Source: Phenylobacterium conjunctum (GTDB lineage: Bacteria > Pseudomonadota > Alphaproteobacteria > Caulobacterales > Caulobacteraceae). Taken from it: 64,000 nt of DNA. The translations under genes were made by a program, and so were the position numbers. The notes under the pieces are model-generated. The model saw only the letters and a program-made list of their open reading frames with translations. It was not told where the DNA came from and did no database searches. The stretch spans positions 62,001-126,000 of the forward strand of contig NZ_JBHTLQ010000003.1 in the NCBI RefSeq assembly GCF_042679085.1, read 5' to 3'. Positions 8,663 through 17,396 of this stretch are shown in pieces. Position 1 is the first letter of the stretch, and each line of letters opens with the position of its first letter.

Positions 8663-9265
8663 TCAGTCGCCGCCGAACCAGGAGAAGGACAGGGTCTTGA
8701 ACACCTGGGCGCCAAATCGGGCGCCGGTCATCAGCACCGGTTCATCCGAGCCGTTGGGCCCCTGGGCCTGATTGGCCTTCAGCTTGTCGAGGTTGAAGGT
8801 CCCGTCGATCTGGATGTCACCCAGGACGGGATCCACGCCGACGAACCGGAAGTCGCCGCCGCCGACCTTGTAGGCCCTGGCCAGGACGCGAATGGTGCGA
8901 GTGTAGTTGGGCTGGCCGAGCTCGGTCTCGCCCTGCTGGGAGCTCTCGTCGGCGAAGTCCAGCATGATCGGGCTGGAGGTGGCGGTGCGCTCCCCCGCCT
9001 CCCACTTCACGAAGTCTTCTTCGGGCAGGATCGAGAGGTTCTGCAGGGTGTAGGCGCCGATCTTCACCTCCTGGGTCGGCATGTAGTAGCCGAACAGGTC
9101 TTCGCCCTTCACGTGGGAGAAGCCGGACAGGACGGGCGGCGCTGCGGACTGGACCGGGGCCGCCGCCGGGGCGGGTGCGGGCGCGGCCGGAGCCTGGTCG
9201 GTCTTTTGCGGGCTGCAGGCGGCCAGCAGGGCCGCGAGGCCCGCCATGGTCGAGATGTTTCGCAT
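8663..9265 (-). CDS. Putative lipoprotein of unknown function
   Basis: A 200-residue protein that I do not recognise. The first 17 residues form a short signal ending in LLAAC, a lipobox with Cys17 as the probable lipidated residue, followed by an Ala/Pro-rich linker (residues ~23-45) and a globular part ending in SFSWFGGD. It is therefore probably anchored on the periplasmic face of a membrane. It lies 60 bp upstream of sdhE on the same strand and is divergent from recG, with only 75 bp between the starts, so the recG and lipoprotein promoters share that gap. Confidence 0.65.
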   Translation of the reverse strand: MRNISTMAGLAALLAACSPQKTDQAPAAPAPAPAAAPVQSAAPPVLSGFSHVKGEDLFGYYMPTQEVKIGAYTLQNLSILPEEDFVKWEAGERTATSSPIMLDFADESSQQGETELGQPNYTRTIRVLARAYKVGGGDFRFVGVDPVLGDIQIDGTFNLDKLKANQAQGPNGSDEPVLMTGARFGAQVFKTLSFSWFGGD

Positions 9266-9340
9266 GTCGCTCCCCCGGTTGCGGCGCGAACCCCATCATG
9301 GACGCGGGCCAAGGTCCAGCCAGATCGCTATGATGGCCCG

Positions 9341-11416
9341 ATGCGGCCCGAGATTCTGTTCCCCCTTTATGCCCCGGTGAAGACGCTGAAAGGCGTCGGA
9401 CCGCGCGTGGCGCCGCTGCTCGAAAAACTGGCCGGGCCGATCGTCCGCGACGTGCTGTTTCTGGCCCCGCATTCGGTTGTGCGCCGCCGGCCGGCGACGG
9501 TGGCCTCGGCGGTCGAGGGCGAGGTCCAGACCTTCCAGGTGGAGATCGACGAGCATCAGAAGCCGCGGGGCCCCCAGCAGCCCTGGAAGCTGCGCGCCTT
9601 CGACGGCACGGGGTTCCTGACCCTGGTGTTCTTCGGCGGCTTCGGCGGATCGGTGGCCGAGAAGAACCCGGTGGGCGCCAAGCGGCTGGTGTCGGGCAAG
9701 GTCGAGCGGTTCGGGGCCGAACTGCAGATGCCGCATCCTGACTACATCGTCGCGCCCGAGCGGGCGGCGGAGATCCCGGAGTTGGAGGCGGTCTATCCGG
9801 CGACAGCGGGGCTGCCGGCGCGCACGGTGCGGCGCTTCGCTCACGAAGCCCTGGATCGCGCCCCGGACCTGACCGAATGGCAGGACCCGGCCTGGCTGGA
9901 GCGCCAGGGCTGGCCGTCGTGGAAGGAGGCGCTGATCCGGCTGCACAGCCCGGCGACCGAGGCCGACCTGCAGCCCACCGCGCTGCATGTGCGTCGCCTG
10001 GCCTATGACGAACTGCTGGCCCACCAACTGGCCATGGCCCAGCGCAAGGCCGACCGCCGGCGCGAGCCTGCAGCGAAGATCGCGGCCGCGCCCCTGGCCG
10101 ACGGGGTCGAGGCCGCCCTGCCCTTCAAGCTGACCAACGCCCAGCGCCGGGCGCTGTCGGAGATCCGTGGCGACCTGGCGAGCGGCGAGCGGATGAGCCG
10201 GCTGGTCCAGGGGGATGTGGGCTCCGGCAAGACCGTGGTGGCCATGCTGGCCATGGCCGATGTGGCGGCGGGCGGCGGCCAGAGCGCCCTGATGGCCCCG
10301 ACGGAGATCCTGGCCCGCCAACACTTCGAGACCCTGAGCGGACCCCTGGCGGCCCAGGGGATCAAGGCGGTGCTGCTGACCGGCCGGGACAAGGGCGCCG
10401 GCCGGGCCGAGAAGCTGCGCGCCCTGGCCGGCGGCGAGGTCCAGGTCGCAGTCGGCACCCACGCCTTGTTCCAGGATGAGGTGGCGTTCCATCGGCTGCA
10501 GTTCGCGGTGATCGACGAGCAGCACCGGTTCGGCGTGGCCGAGCGTCAGCGGCTGCAGGCCAAGGGCGAGGCGACGCACCTGCTGGCCATGTCGGCGACG
10601 CCGATCCCGCGCACCCTGGAACTGACCCTCTATGGCGACCTGGACGTCAGCCGGATCGACGAGAAGCCGCCGGGGCGCACGCCGGTGGCCACCCGGGCCG
10701 TACCCATGGGCCGGGTCGAGGAGGTCGAGGCGCGCCTGCGCGCCGTCGTCGCCGAGGGGGCGCAGGCCTTCTGGATCTGCCCGCTGGTGTCGGAAAGCGA
10801 GCTCGTCGACCTGAAGGCGGCGGAGAAGCGGGCCGAGGAACTCCGCCACCGGATCGGGCCGACCGTGGGTCTGGTGCACGGCAAGATGACCGGGGCGGAG
10901 AAGGACGCGGTGATGGCCGACTTCGCCGACGGCAAGATCGGCGTGCTGGTGGCGACGACCGTGGTCGAGGTCGGGGTGAACGTCCCCAACGCCACCATCA
11001 TGGTCATCGAGCAGGCGGAGCGCTTCGGCCTGGCGCAGCTGCACCAACTGCGGGGCCGCGTCGGCCGCGGGCGGCGGGAGAGTTCGTGCGTGCTGCTCTA
11101 CGATCCGCCGCTGTCAGAGACCGCCCAGAAGCGGCTGGATATCCTGCGGCGCACTGATGACGGCTTCCAGATCGCCGAGACCGACCTGGAGCTGCGCGGC
11201 GGCGGCGACGCCTTGGGGCTGAAGCAGTCCGGCTTTCCGGCCTATGTGTTCGCCGATCCCTTCGCGCACCGGGACCTGATCGCGGTGGCCGGCGACGATG
11301 CGAGGCTGATCCTGGCGCGCGATCCGCAGCTCAAGAGCCCGCGCGGCCAGGCGGTGTCGGTCCTGCAGGAACTGTTCGACTGGCGGCCGGCCTCACCGCT
11401 CAAGGATGCGGGGTGA
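9341..11416 (+). CDS. recG: ATP-dependent DNA helicase RecG
   Basis: A 691-residue helicase that regresses stalled replication forks and processes recombination branches. Seen: N-terminal KTLKGVGPRVAPLL region, wedge/OB domain, Walker A GDVGSGKTVVAML, MAPTEILARQH, DEQHRFGV box, SATPIPRTLELT and the QLRGRVGRGR motif near the C-terminus. The frame is open further upstream, but the ATG at 9341 begins the family's conserved N-terminus, so it is chosen. The last 17 bp overlap the end of the convergent DUF3089 gene. Confidence 0.96.
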   Translation: MRPEILFPLYAPVKTLKGVGPRVAPLLEKLAGPIVRDVLFLAPHSVVRRRPATVASAVEGEVQTFQVEIDEHQKPRGPQQPWKLRAFDGTGFLTLVFFGGFGGSVAEKNPVGAKRLVSGKVERFGAELQMPHPDYIVAPERAAEIPELEAVYPATAGLPARTVRRFAHEALDRAPDLTEWQDPAWLERQGWPSWKEALIRLHSPATEADLQPTALHVRRLAYDELLAHQLAMAQRKADRRREPAAKIAAAPLADGVEAALPFKLTNAQRRALSEIRGDLASGERMSRLVQGDVGSGKTVVAMLAMADVAAGGGQSALMAPTEILARQHFETLSGPLAAQGIKAVLLTGRDKGAGRAEKLRALAGGEVQVAVGTHALFQDEVAFHRLQFAVIDEQHRFGVAERQRLQAKGEATHLLAMSATPIPRTLELTLYGDLDVSRIDEKPPGRTPVATRAVPMGRVEEVEARLRAVVAEGAQAFWICPLVSESELVDLKAAEKRAEELRHRIGPTVGLVHGKMTGAEKDAVMADFADGKIGVLVATTVVEVGVNVPNATIMVIEQAERFGLAQLHQLRGRVGRGRRESSCVLLYDPPLSETAQKRLDILRRTDDGFQIAETDLELRGGGDALGLKQSGFPAYVFADPFAHRDLIAVAGDDARLILARDPQLKSPRGQAVSVLQELFDWRPASPLKDAG

Positions 11417-12524
11417 CCTTGCTGGGCGCCGCCAGGAGCGCGGCGACCCGGGCCTTCGAATCTTCTTCAAGATCAGCGTAGAACAAATTGAATCCCGGCG
11501 CCTTTTGCCGGTCCATCCAATCGCCCTGTCGCTTCAGCATGCTGGCCTTGGGGCGGGAGATGCGCAGCACCCCGTCCTTGCACTGGGCCTGGACCTGACG
11601 GGTCAGGAAGGGCGGGCGTGCGCCCCACTCCAGCCCCGTGGCGTTGGCGGCCCCAAGGCCGAGCTTGGCCGGGGCCAGCGCCGTGGTCGTGCCGCCGATC
11701 AGCGGGTTGAAGCACAGGGGCAGGCGACCATGCAGGTTTTCCAACTGAGCGCCGTCGCCCCAGACCAGGGCCCGGTCCACCGCGTCCTTGGCGCGCTGGG
11801 GATCATCGCTATAGGCCGAGACCCAGGCCGCCAGGCAGCCAGCCTCCTGGCGACGCAGGCACGGGGTGATCGGCGGGGCGTCGGCCGGGGTGGCCGTCTC
11901 GATCAGGTAGGCGCCGGCCAGCCGAGCCTTGATCTCAGGCTTGGCGGCGATCTCCTCGGCCAGCAGGCGGGCGGCCAGGGTGCCCCCCTGCTCCACCCCG
12001 ACGACGATGAAGGGGCGGCCGGAGTTGTAGGCGGCGATGTAGCGACGGAAGGCCTCGGCGACGTCGGCATAGGCGAAGCGGCGCGCCTCGCGCGCGTCCT
12101 CGCGCAGGGTCATCAGGGTGTAGAGGCTGGCCTGGCGATAGCGTGGGGCGAACAGCCGCCCGGTGCGCTGGAACGGCCCGGCGTAGTTGGGGGCGAAGAC
12201 CTGGCGGAACTGGCGATCCACCTTGCGGTCATCGATGGGGGCGTTCCAGTGCGCCCCGCCGTTATAGGCCGTGGGGCCCAGGAAAAAGATGTCGGCCGGC
12301 GGATCGACGGCGGTCCCGGTCTCGGGATGAGGTGGCAGAAGCGCCCAGGCGTCTGGACGGCTGTAGTCCGGGGCGGCGGGCGGGCTGTAGATCTGGAACG
12401 GCTGCTTGGGGTCGAGCCCGGTGCGCAGGATGTCGATGCGCCAGACATAGGCCGAGAGCGCCAGCACGGCCGTCAGCACGGCCGCGAGCAAGAAGATCCA
12501 CCGCTTCAAGGGACGATCCGCCAT
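11400..12524 (-). CDS. DUF3089-family alpha/beta-hydrolase-like protein with altered nucleophile site
   Basis: A 374-residue protein with an N-terminal membrane anchor (residues ~9-27) and a periplasmic DUF3089 domain: ADIFFLGPTAYNGG, NYAGPFQRTGRLFAPRYRQA, and a region where the family usually has a GHSQG nucleophile elbow. Here that segment reads VGVEQGGTLAARLL, so the expected serine is replaced by glutamate and hydrolase activity is doubtful. It follows the hldD gene after 43 bp containing a hairpin, so it may have its own transcript. It lies in a lipopolysaccharide-precursor neighbourhood, but a link to that pathway is only inference. Confidence 0.75.
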   Translation of the reverse strand: MADRPLKRWIFLLAAVLTAVLALSAYVWRIDILRTGLDPKQPFQIYSPPAAPDYSRPDAWALLPPHPETGTAVDPPADIFFLGPTAYNGGAHWNAPIDDRKVDRQFRQVFAPNYAGPFQRTGRLFAPRYRQASLYTLMTLREDAREARRFAYADVAEAFRRYIAAYNSGRPFIVVGVEQGGTLAARLLAEEIAAKPEIKARLAGAYLIETATPADAPPITPCLRRQEAGCLAAWVSAYSDDPQRAKDAVDRALVWGDGAQLENLHGRLPLCFNPLIGGTTTALAPAKLGLGAANATGLEWGARPPFLTRQVQAQCKDGVLRISRPKASMLKRQGDWMDRQKAPGFNLFYADLEEDSKARVAALLAAPSKVTPHP

Positions 12525-12540
12525 ATCCCCTAGCTATAGG

Positions 12541-12563
12541 ACCCTGGCCCGCACCGCCAGGGT
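12541..12563 (-). terminator. Hairpin after hldD
   Basis: A perfect 8-bp stem (12541-12548 with 12556-12563) and a 7-nt loop lie directly after the hldD stop on the - strand, in the gap before the DUF3089 gene. No T-run follows on the - strand, so it may be an attenuating or 3'-end-protecting hairpin rather than a full intrinsic terminator. Confidence 0.5.
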
Positions 12564-12567
12564 TCGC

Positions 12568-13569
12568 CTAGCGATACGGGTCCGGCGATGAGAGATAGGT
12601 CTGGACGTAGTCGGTGATGCCATCTTCCAGCGAGGTCATCGGCTGATTGTAGCCGGCGGCGGCCAAGCGCTCCATTCGGGCCTCAGTGAAGTACTGGTAC
12701 TTGTCGCGAATGGCGGGCGGCATGGGGATGTAGTCGATCTTGGCCGGCTTGCCCGCCGCGGCGAACACCGCCTTGGCCATGTCGGCGAAGGACCGGGCCT
12801 TGCCGGAGCCCAGGTTGTAGACCCCGCTCACGTCCGGCGAGTTGACCAGCCAGGCGACGATGTCGGCCACGTCGCGGACATAGACGAAGTCGCGCAGCTG
12901 GCCGCCGTCGGCGTAGTCCGGGCGGTGCGACTTGAAGAGCTGGATGTCCAGACCGTCGCGCACCTTGGGCCAGATCTGGGCGGCGACGGACTTCATGGAG
13001 TCCTTGTGCTCTTCGTTCGGCCCATAGACGTTGAAGAACTTCAGCCCCGTCCATTGCGGCGGCGCGTAGCCGCGGGCGGCCTGGCGGGCGGCGAAGACGT
13101 CGAACAGGGCCTTGGACCAGCCATAGGTGTTCAGGGGGCGCAGGGCCGATAGCGAGGCGAAGTCGTCCTTGTCCTCGAAGCCCAGGGCGCCGTCGCCATA
13201 TGTGGCCGCCGAGGACGCGTAGATCAGCCGGCGCTGCCGGTCGGCGCACCAGCGGAACAGGTCGCGACTGAGGGTGAAGTTGGAGTGGATGATCTTGTCG
13301 GCGTCCGGCTCGGTCGTTGACGACACCGCGCCCATGTGGACGACGCATTCGATGTCGCGCCAGCGCTTCTCCAGCCACTCGAACATCGCCTCCGGCGCCA
13401 CGAAGTCGCCGATGGGGTGCTTGGCGATGTTGCGCCACTTGCCGAGGTCGGCCTCGAACAGCCAGTCGCAGACCACCACGTCCAGGTCCTGGTCCTGCGC
13501 CAGCTTGGCGACAATGTTGGAGCCGATGAAGCCGGCGCCGCCGGTGACGAAGATGATCCGACGGGTCAT
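12568..13569 (-). CDS. hldD: ADP-L-glycero-D-manno-heptose-6-epimerase HldD
   Basis: A 333-residue extended SDR enzyme that converts ADP-D-glycero- to ADP-L-glycero-D-manno-heptose, the last step in making the heptose of the lipopolysaccharide inner core. Seen: TGGAGFIGSN NADP-binding motif at the N-terminus, SSAATYG, the active-site YGWSK, the FFNVYGPNE segment and VYNLGSGKARSF. Its start overlaps the hldE stop by 4 bp (ATGA), so it is translated from the same message. Confidence 0.96.
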   Translation of the reverse strand: MTRRIIFVTGGAGFIGSNIVAKLAQDQDLDVVVCDWLFEADLGKWRNIAKHPIGDFVAPEAMFEWLEKRWRDIECVVHMGAVSSTTEPDADKIIHSNFTLSRDLFRWCADRQRRLIYASSAATYGDGALGFEDKDDFASLSALRPLNTYGWSKALFDVFAARQAARGYAPPQWTGLKFFNVYGPNEEHKDSMKSVAAQIWPKVRDGLDIQLFKSHRPDYADGGQLRDFVYVRDVADIVAWLVNSPDVSGVYNLGSGKARSFADMAKAVFAAAGKPAKIDYIPMPPAIRDKYQYFTEARMERLAAAGYNQPMTSLEDGITDYVQTYLSSPDPYR

Positions 13570-15026
13570 TGGTCGTCCTTTGCCGTCATCCGCGCGATGG
13601 CCGCGGTCGTGGAATAGCCGTCGATGAGTTGGGCGAGCTTCACCTCCCCGCCCCAGCCGCGCACCTCGCGCGCACCGACGACCTCGTCCTCAGTGTAGTC
13701 CGCGCCCTTGATCAGTACGTCGGGCCGCGCGGCCTCGATCAGCTTCAGCGGGGTGTCCTCGTCGAAGGGCGCGACCAGGTCGACGCAGGCCAGGCCGGCC
13801 AGCACCAGGGCGCGGCTCTCCAGGTCGTTGACCGGTCGGCCCTCGCCCTTCAGCGCCTTGACCGAGCGGTCGGAGTTGAGCCCGACGATCAGACGGTCGC
13901 ACCAGGTTCGGGCCTGGTTGAGATAGGCCACGTGCCCGCGGTGCAGGATGTCGAAGCAGCCATTGGTGAAGCCGACTCGCAGGCCCTTGGCCCGCCAGCG
14001 CGCGACCTCGTCGGCCAGCCGCTGGGGCGTGGCGATCTTGGCCTCGGCCGGGGCCAGGTGGGCGGTGATGGAGGCTTCGGTCAGCTCTTCCGGCGTCACG
14101 ACGGCGGTGCCGGCCTTGGTCACCGCCACGCCCGAGGCCAGCATGGCGAAGCCGATGGCGTCCTCGATCCGCGCGCCCGAGGCGAGCGCCAGGCCCAGGG
14201 CGGCGATGGTGGTGTCGCCGGCGCCGGAGGCGTCGAACACCTCGCGCGGCACGCCGGGGAAATGCCGGACCGGTTCGCCGCGGACGCCGAGCGAGATGCC
14301 CTTGGCCGCGCGGGTGACCAGGATCGCCTTGGCCTCGCAGAGGGACAGGGCGTGTTCGAGGGCGATCTCGATCTCGGCGTTCGTGCTGGTCGGCAGGCCT
14401 GTAGCGTAGGCGAGCTCGGCGGCGTTCGGCTTGATCATGTCGACCGCGCCATAGCGCCGGAAGCTGCGGGCCTTGGAATCCACGATCACAGGGATGCCGG
14501 CCTCGCGGACCGCGGCGATCACGGCGTCGGTGACGACGCCCTTGCCGTAGTCGGACAACAGGATGACGCCGCACCCGGTCGCCACGTCACGGATGGTGCG
14601 GATCAGACGCTGCTCGACCTCGCCCTCGGCCGGGCGGCTCTCTTCGAGGTCGACGCGCAGCAGCTGCTGGCCGCCGGAGACGAAGCGGGTCTTGAGCGTT
14701 GTCGGCCGCGACGGGTCGGTGAGCAGGAAGCCTTCGACCCCGGTGTCGGCGCCCACCAGGCGCATGGCCTCGTGGCCCTCGGCGTCACCCCCGACCAGGC
14801 CGATCAGCGAGACCTCGCCCCCCAGGGCGGCGACATTGCGCGCCACATTGCCGGCCGCGCCCAGCATGACGATCTCACGCGAGCGGGCCAGCACCGGGAT
14901 CGGCGCTTCGGGCGACACGCGGGTGACATCGCCATAGACGAAGCGGTCGACCATCACGTCGCCGACGCACAGCACGCGGGCGCCGCTCAGGCGGGCCAGC
15001 AGGGTCTGAAGGTTTGACAGGTCCAT
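13566..15026 (-). CDS. hldE: Bifunctional heptose 7-phosphate kinase / heptose 1-phosphate adenylyltransferase HldE
   Basis: A 486-residue fusion with two domains. The N-terminal ribokinase-like kinase (residues ~1-320) shows GDVMVDRFVYGDV, GAAGNVARNVAALGG and the anion-hole/catalytic GAGDTT. The C-terminal nucleotidyltransferase (~345-486) shows GFTNGCFDILHRGHVAYL with its HxGH motif, and LIKGADYTEDEVVG. It phosphorylates D-glycero-D-manno-heptose 7-phosphate and later adenylylates the 1-phosphate. It lies between kdsA (42 bp upstream) and hldD (4-bp overlap), forming a lipopolysaccharide inner-core precursor operon. The full length agrees with the fused form. Confidence 0.96.
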   Translation of the reverse strand: MDLSNLQTLLARLSGARVLCVGDVMVDRFVYGDVTRVSPEAPIPVLARSREIVMLGAAGNVARNVAALGGEVSLIGLVGGDAEGHEAMRLVGADTGVEGFLLTDPSRPTTLKTRFVSGGQQLLRVDLEESRPAEGEVEQRLIRTIRDVATGCGVILLSDYGKGVVTDAVIAAVREAGIPVIVDSKARSFRRYGAVDMIKPNAAELAYATGLPTSTNAEIEIALEHALSLCEAKAILVTRAAKGISLGVRGEPVRHFPGVPREVFDASGAGDTTIAALGLALASGARIEDAIGFAMLASGVAVTKAGTAVVTPEELTEASITAHLAPAEAKIATPQRLADEVARWRAKGLRVGFTNGCFDILHRGHVAYLNQARTWCDRLIVGLNSDRSVKALKGEGRPVNDLESRALVLAGLACVDLVAPFDEDTPLKLIEAARPDVLIKGADYTEDEVVGAREVRGWGGEVKLAQLIDGYSTTAAIARMTAKDDQ

Positions 15027-15068
15027 GATCAGCCTCTGGCGCTCGCAGACGTTCCGGTCAAGCCGCGG

Positions 15069-15914
15069 TCAGCGCACCGCCCGAATGGCCTTCAGGGTCT
15101 TCAGCAGGTCCGCCGCGCCGTCCAGCGGCAGGCAGCTCGGGCCGTCGCAGAGCGCCTTGTCCGGATCGGGGTGGAATTCCAGGAACACCCCGTCAGCGCC
15201 GGCGGCCACCGCGGCCTTCGCCAGGATCGGCACCCCGCTGCGCCGCCCGCCGGTGGAGGCGCCGTTGGACTTCGGATTGGCGCCCGGCAGCTGAACGGCG
15301 TGGGTGGCGTCGATGGTCACCGGCGCGCCCAGGTTCTGCATCTCCTCGATGCCCAGCATGTCGACCACCAGGTTGTTGTAGCCGAAGGAATTGCCCCGCT
15401 CGCACAGGATGGTCATGTCCTGGCCGACCGCTTCCTTGATCTTGTCGAGGATGTTGCGGCAGTCCCAGGGCGCCAGGAACTGGCCTTTCTTGACGTGCAG
15501 CAGGCCGCCGGCGGCCTGGGTGGCGCGGGCGGCTGCGATCACCAGGTCGGTCTGGCGGCACAGGAAGGCCGGGATCTGCACCAGGTCGGCGACGGCGGCG
15601 ACCGGCTCGGCCTGGTCGATCTCGTGCAGGTCGGTGGCGATGGGCAGGTTGAACTCGGCCTTGATGGCCGCAAGCATCTCCAGGCCCTTCTCCAGGCCCG
15701 GCCCGCGATAGCTATGGATCGAGGAGCGGTTGGCCTTGTCGAAGCTGGCCTTGAACACATAGGGCAGGCCGAGCTCGGTCGTGACAGCCTTCAGATGCTC
15801 AGCGACGCGGCGGGCCAGGTCGAGGTCTTCCAGCACATTCAGGCCGGCGATGATGACGAGCGGATTGTCCTCGCCGAACGCGATGTTCCACTTGTCCAGC
15901 GTCAGCACGGCCAT
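15069..15914 (-). CDS. kdsA: 3-deoxy-8-phosphooctulonate synthase KdsA
   Basis: A 281-residue aldolase-type enzyme that condenses phosphoenolpyruvate with arabinose 5-phosphate to Kdo 8-phosphate for lipid A-core synthesis. Seen: FKASFDKANRSSIHSYRGPG phosphoenolpyruvate site, LCERGNSFGYNNLVVDM, DATHAVQLPG and FLEFHPDPDKA. The ATG at 15914 is chosen because it starts the family's N-terminus and has a GAGGA ribosome-binding site 8 bp ahead; the frame is open further upstream without homology. The metal site has N (NVLEDLDLA region) where metal-dependent KdsA forms have C, suggesting the metal-independent class, though this should be aligned properly. Confidence 0.94.
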   Translation of the reverse strand: MAVLTLDKWNIAFGEDNPLVIIAGLNVLEDLDLARRVAEHLKAVTTELGLPYVFKASFDKANRSSIHSYRGPGLEKGLEMLAAIKAEFNLPIATDLHEIDQAEPVAAVADLVQIPAFLCRQTDLVIAAARATQAAGGLLHVKKGQFLAPWDCRNILDKIKEAVGQDMTILCERGNSFGYNNLVVDMLGIEEMQNLGAPVTIDATHAVQLPGANPKSNGASTGGRRSGVPILAKAAVAAGADGVFLEFHPDPDKALCDGPSCLPLDGAADLLKTLKAIRAVR

Positions 15915-16096
15915 GGGCTTTTCCTCAAGGTGTTGGAAGGGGCCTAAGTGGCGCGCGCAGGCCCGCTCCACAAGTCTCAATTCCATTCCGCCGCATCCCG
16001 ACGGCCGCCTCCGCCGTAACCCATGGGCGACCGCCAACCGAGTCGCCGCCTGAAGCGTTTGGGTGTAGGTTGTCCTAGTTATCGAGGGTTGTGGTC

Positions 16097-17353
16097 ATGT
16101 CGCCACTCGAACGATCGTCTCTCGCTTTCGCCGCCCGTGACGCTCGCGGTTTTCGCAGCCTCCCGGAACTGGCCGACGCCCCCCTGCTATTCCGCACCGC
16201 CCTGCGGGCGATGGCCCGAAACTGGGAAGCCGGCCGGCTGACGTTCGTCACGCCGCGCGGCGCGCCCCTGCCGCTGCAAGGCGCCCTGCCCGGCCCCGAC
16301 GCCATCGTGCAGATCAAGGACTATCGCTTCATCCGCCGCGCCCTGTTCGCCGGCGATATCGGGTTCGCCGAAGCCTATGTGGCGGGGGAATGGGATACGC
16401 CGGACCTGACGGCGGTCTTGTCGGCCTTTGCGCTGAATTTCGAACGCCTGAAGCTGGTGACCGAGGGCAATGCCCTGGCCGGCCTGGCCAACCGGGTCTT
16501 CCACGCCCTGAACGCCAACACGCGAGAAGGCTCGCGCAAGAACATCCACGCCCACTACGACCTGGGCAACGCCTTCTATTCCCGCTGGCTCGACCCCAGC
16601 ATGACCTATTCCTCGGCCCGCTTCGCCTATCCGGGCCAGCCGCTGGTGGAGGCGCAGGCCAACAAGTACCGCAGCCTGGCTGAGGAGATGGGCCTGGCGG
16701 CTGACCACCATGTGCTGGAGATCGGCTGCGGCTGGGGCGGGTTCGCCGAGTTCGCGGCTAAGGAGGTCGGCGCGCGGGTGACCGGCGTCACCATCTCGCA
16801 GGAACAGTACGACTTTGCGGTGCGGCGAATGTTTGAGCAGGGCCTGAACGAGAAGGTCGAGATCCGGCTGGTCGACTATCGCGACATCGAGGGCCAGTTC
16901 GACCGTGTCGCCTCCATCGAGATGTTCGAGGCGGTGGGCGAGCGTTACTGGCCGACCTATTTCGACAAGATCCGCGACGTGCTGGCGCCGGGCGGGCGGG
17001 CGGGCCTGCAGATCATCACCATCCAGGACCGCATGTTCGAGGGCTATCGGCGGCGGGCGGACTTCATCCAGCGCTATATCTTCCCCGGCGGGATGCTGCC
17101 GTCGGAGGCCCGGTTGAAGGACGAGACCACGCGGGCCGGCTTGGCGTGGACCGGAATCGCCCGGTTCGGGCGCGACTACGCCGACACCCTGGCGGCCTGG
17201 CGCAGGGCCTTTGAAGGCGGCTGGGACGATATCCGCCGACTGGGTTTCGACGAGCGGTTCCGCAGGCTCTGGCAGTTCTACCTGGCCTATTGCGACGCCG
17301 GCTTCCGCACCGGGCGGACGGATGTGGTGCAACTGGGCCTCGCCAAAGCCTGA
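16097..17353 (+). CDS. cfa: Cyclopropane-fatty-acyl-phospholipid synthase
   Basis: A 418-residue SAM-dependent enzyme that adds a methylene across double bonds of membrane phospholipid acyl chains. Seen: the family's NIHAHYDLGNAFYSRWLDPSM stretch in two parts, the SAM-binding loop LEIGCGWGGFAE, TGVTISQEQ, the SIEMFEAVGERYW segment and the FIQRYIFPGGMLPS segment near the C-terminal half. The ATG at 16097 with a CGAGGG site upstream is preferred to a GTG two codons earlier. It heads a + strand run with cysteine synthase 43 bp downstream; whether they share a transcript is uncertain. Confidence 0.92.
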   Translation: MSPLERSSLAFAARDARGFRSLPELADAPLLFRTALRAMARNWEAGRLTFVTPRGAPLPLQGALPGPDAIVQIKDYRFIRRALFAGDIGFAEAYVAGEWDTPDLTAVLSAFALNFERLKLVTEGNALAGLANRVFHALNANTREGSRKNIHAHYDLGNAFYSRWLDPSMTYSSARFAYPGQPLVEAQANKYRSLAEEMGLAADHHVLEIGCGWGGFAEFAAKEVGARVTGVTISQEQYDFAVRRMFEQGLNEKVEIRLVDYRDIEGQFDRVASIEMFEAVGERYWPTYFDKIRDVLAPGGRAGLQIITIQDRMFEGYRRRADFIQRYIFPGGMLPSEARLKDETTRAGLAWTGIARFGRDYADTLAAWRRAFEGGWDDIRRLGFDERFRRLWQFYLAYCDAGFRTGRTDVVQLGLAKA

Positions 17354-17396
17354 GCCCCCTCTGGTCCGGGCGCGTTGTCGGCCCTAAGTAGCGGGG

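Noticed and set aside
9296..11047. A 583-codon open frame on the - strand opposite recG
   Set aside because: Antisense to a complete RecG and without any recognisable domain.
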